Below, one piece after another: positions 6,536-6,760 of a DNA stretch of 6,760 nucleotides. The DNA lies in assembly GCA_029558435.1 (NCBI GenBank), contig JAKQEZ010000670.1, positions 1 through 6,760 on the forward strand, read 5' to 3'. Each line of letters starts with the position of its first letter. Position 1 is the stretch's first letter. The position numbers were made by a program, and so were the translations under genes. The notes below the pieces were generated by a model, which searched no databases, was not told the DNA's origin, and was given only the letters and a program-made list of their open reading frames with translations. The DNA comes from Bacteroidota bacterium. Lineage in GTDB: Bacteria > Bacteroidota > Bacteroidia > Flavobacteriales > Crocinitomicaceae.

Positions 6536-6585
6536 TTCCGACCCTGATAAAAATTTCCCCTTTCCCTTCTTTTTTATTTTTTCAG

Positions 6586-6621
6586 CAGACACACAACCAA
6601 ACACGACACAACGGACGACAG
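6586..6621 (+). repeat. C/A-rich repeat, copy 2
   Basis: This is the partner of 5403-5435 and lies 9 nt before the left box of site 3. The two copies are direct repeats near opposite ends of cassette C. A pyrimidine-rich tract (6527-6582) comes immediately before it. Confidence 0.5.
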
Positions 6622-6629
6622 AAAGCCAC

Positions 6630-6760
6630 TTGCCACTAACAGCGGTTTGGCGCAAGCGTGAGTTCAGTGCTTCGTATAACAGTTTTTCGTAAATTTGAAC
6701 TTTCGGCTTCGTATGAAAGGTGGTGGTAAAAATCCCCGCCTGCGCCAAGCCGCCAACCGT
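6630..6760 (+). repeat. attC-like integron recombination site 3 (cut by the window end)
   Basis: The left box TTGCCACTAAC (6630-6640) and 2-nt spacer AG precede the stem CGGTTTGGCGCA (6643-6654) with TGCGCCAAGCCG (6741-6752), which has one G/T wobble and extends inward through GCG/CGC. The 6-nt spacer CCAACC (6753-6758) leads to GT at 6759-6760, where the right box GTTRRRY should begin. The left box complements the right box of site 2 over 11 nt. The loop shares TTGAACTTT with site 2 (TTGAACTTTAG) but otherwise differs more than the other two. Confidence 0.78.

Larger units (their letters stand above)
5367..6759 (+). mobile_element. Gene cassette C: MerR/TipAS regulator
   Basis: The unit runs between the predicted cuts of sites 2 and 3, 1393 bp. 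It contains a 258-bp leader with its own promoter and operator, the regulator gene, a hairpin/terminator region and the 3' attC-like site. On circularisation its boxes would be GTTAGTGGCAA (5366-5376) and TTGCCACTAAC (6630-6640), an 11-bp perfect complement. A complete self-contained transcription unit with its own terminator is unusual cargo for a cassette. Confidence 0.7.

Noticed and set aside
5438..6582. 14-bp inverted repeat AAAAAATAAAAAAG (5438-5451) and its complement (6569-6582) flanking the regulator
   Set aside because: It is low-complexity A/T sequence and can arise by chance in this composition; the ends do not coincide with the cassette ends.
6494..6748. Open frame of 84 codons on the - strand at the right end
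   Set aside because: It covers the terminator-like region, the C/A repeat and site 3; the Lys/Gly run simply reflects the pyrimidine tract.

Overview
The window reads as a low-GC Bacteroidota genome. The evidence is A-rich, weak Shine-Dalgarno leaders, TAnnTTTG-type (-7) promoter elements before two genes, and codon use rich in AAA, GAA and AAT. All five supported genes lie on the + strand. They fall into three blocks, each ending in the same kind of roughly 130-bp inverted-repeat element (3521-3656, 5238-5376, 6630 to the window end).

These elements look like integron attC sites. Each has an outer AAC/GTT box pair, a 2-nt left and a 6-nt right unpaired spacer, a G/C-rich stem and a long, partly conserved loop. 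The decisive detail is register. The left box of each element does not match its own right box but is a perfect complement of the right box of the PRECEDING element: 10 nt for 3647-3656 with 5238-5247, and 11 nt for 5366-5376 with 6630-6640. That is expected when each block was inserted as a circle cut at G|TT. I therefore read the window as part of a gene-cassette array: cassette A (before the window to 3647), cassette B (3648-5366) and cassette C (5367-6759). No integrase or attI is in view.

Cassette A ends with the last 37 codons of an unidentified gene. This overlaps by ATGA a 1090-residue SNF2-family helicase with a C-terminal Mrr-like nuclease, the architecture of ZorD of type I Zorya anti-phage systems. 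Cassette B holds a compact type II restriction-modification system: a Dam/DpnII-like N6-adenine methyltransferase followed without a gap by a 163-residue PD-(D/E)XK nuclease. Cassette C holds a MerR-family regulator with a TipAS-type ligand-binding domain. It has its own promoter with a MerR-like dyad between the promoter elements, and an internal start that could give a free TipAS domain.

Two of the cassettes also carry a second family of hairpins between stop codon and attC (3393-3459 and 6454-6518). Two C/A-rich repeats lie near the ends of cassette C. Two of the three cassettes carry phage-defence-type genes, so the region reads as a mobile store of defence and stress-response functions.
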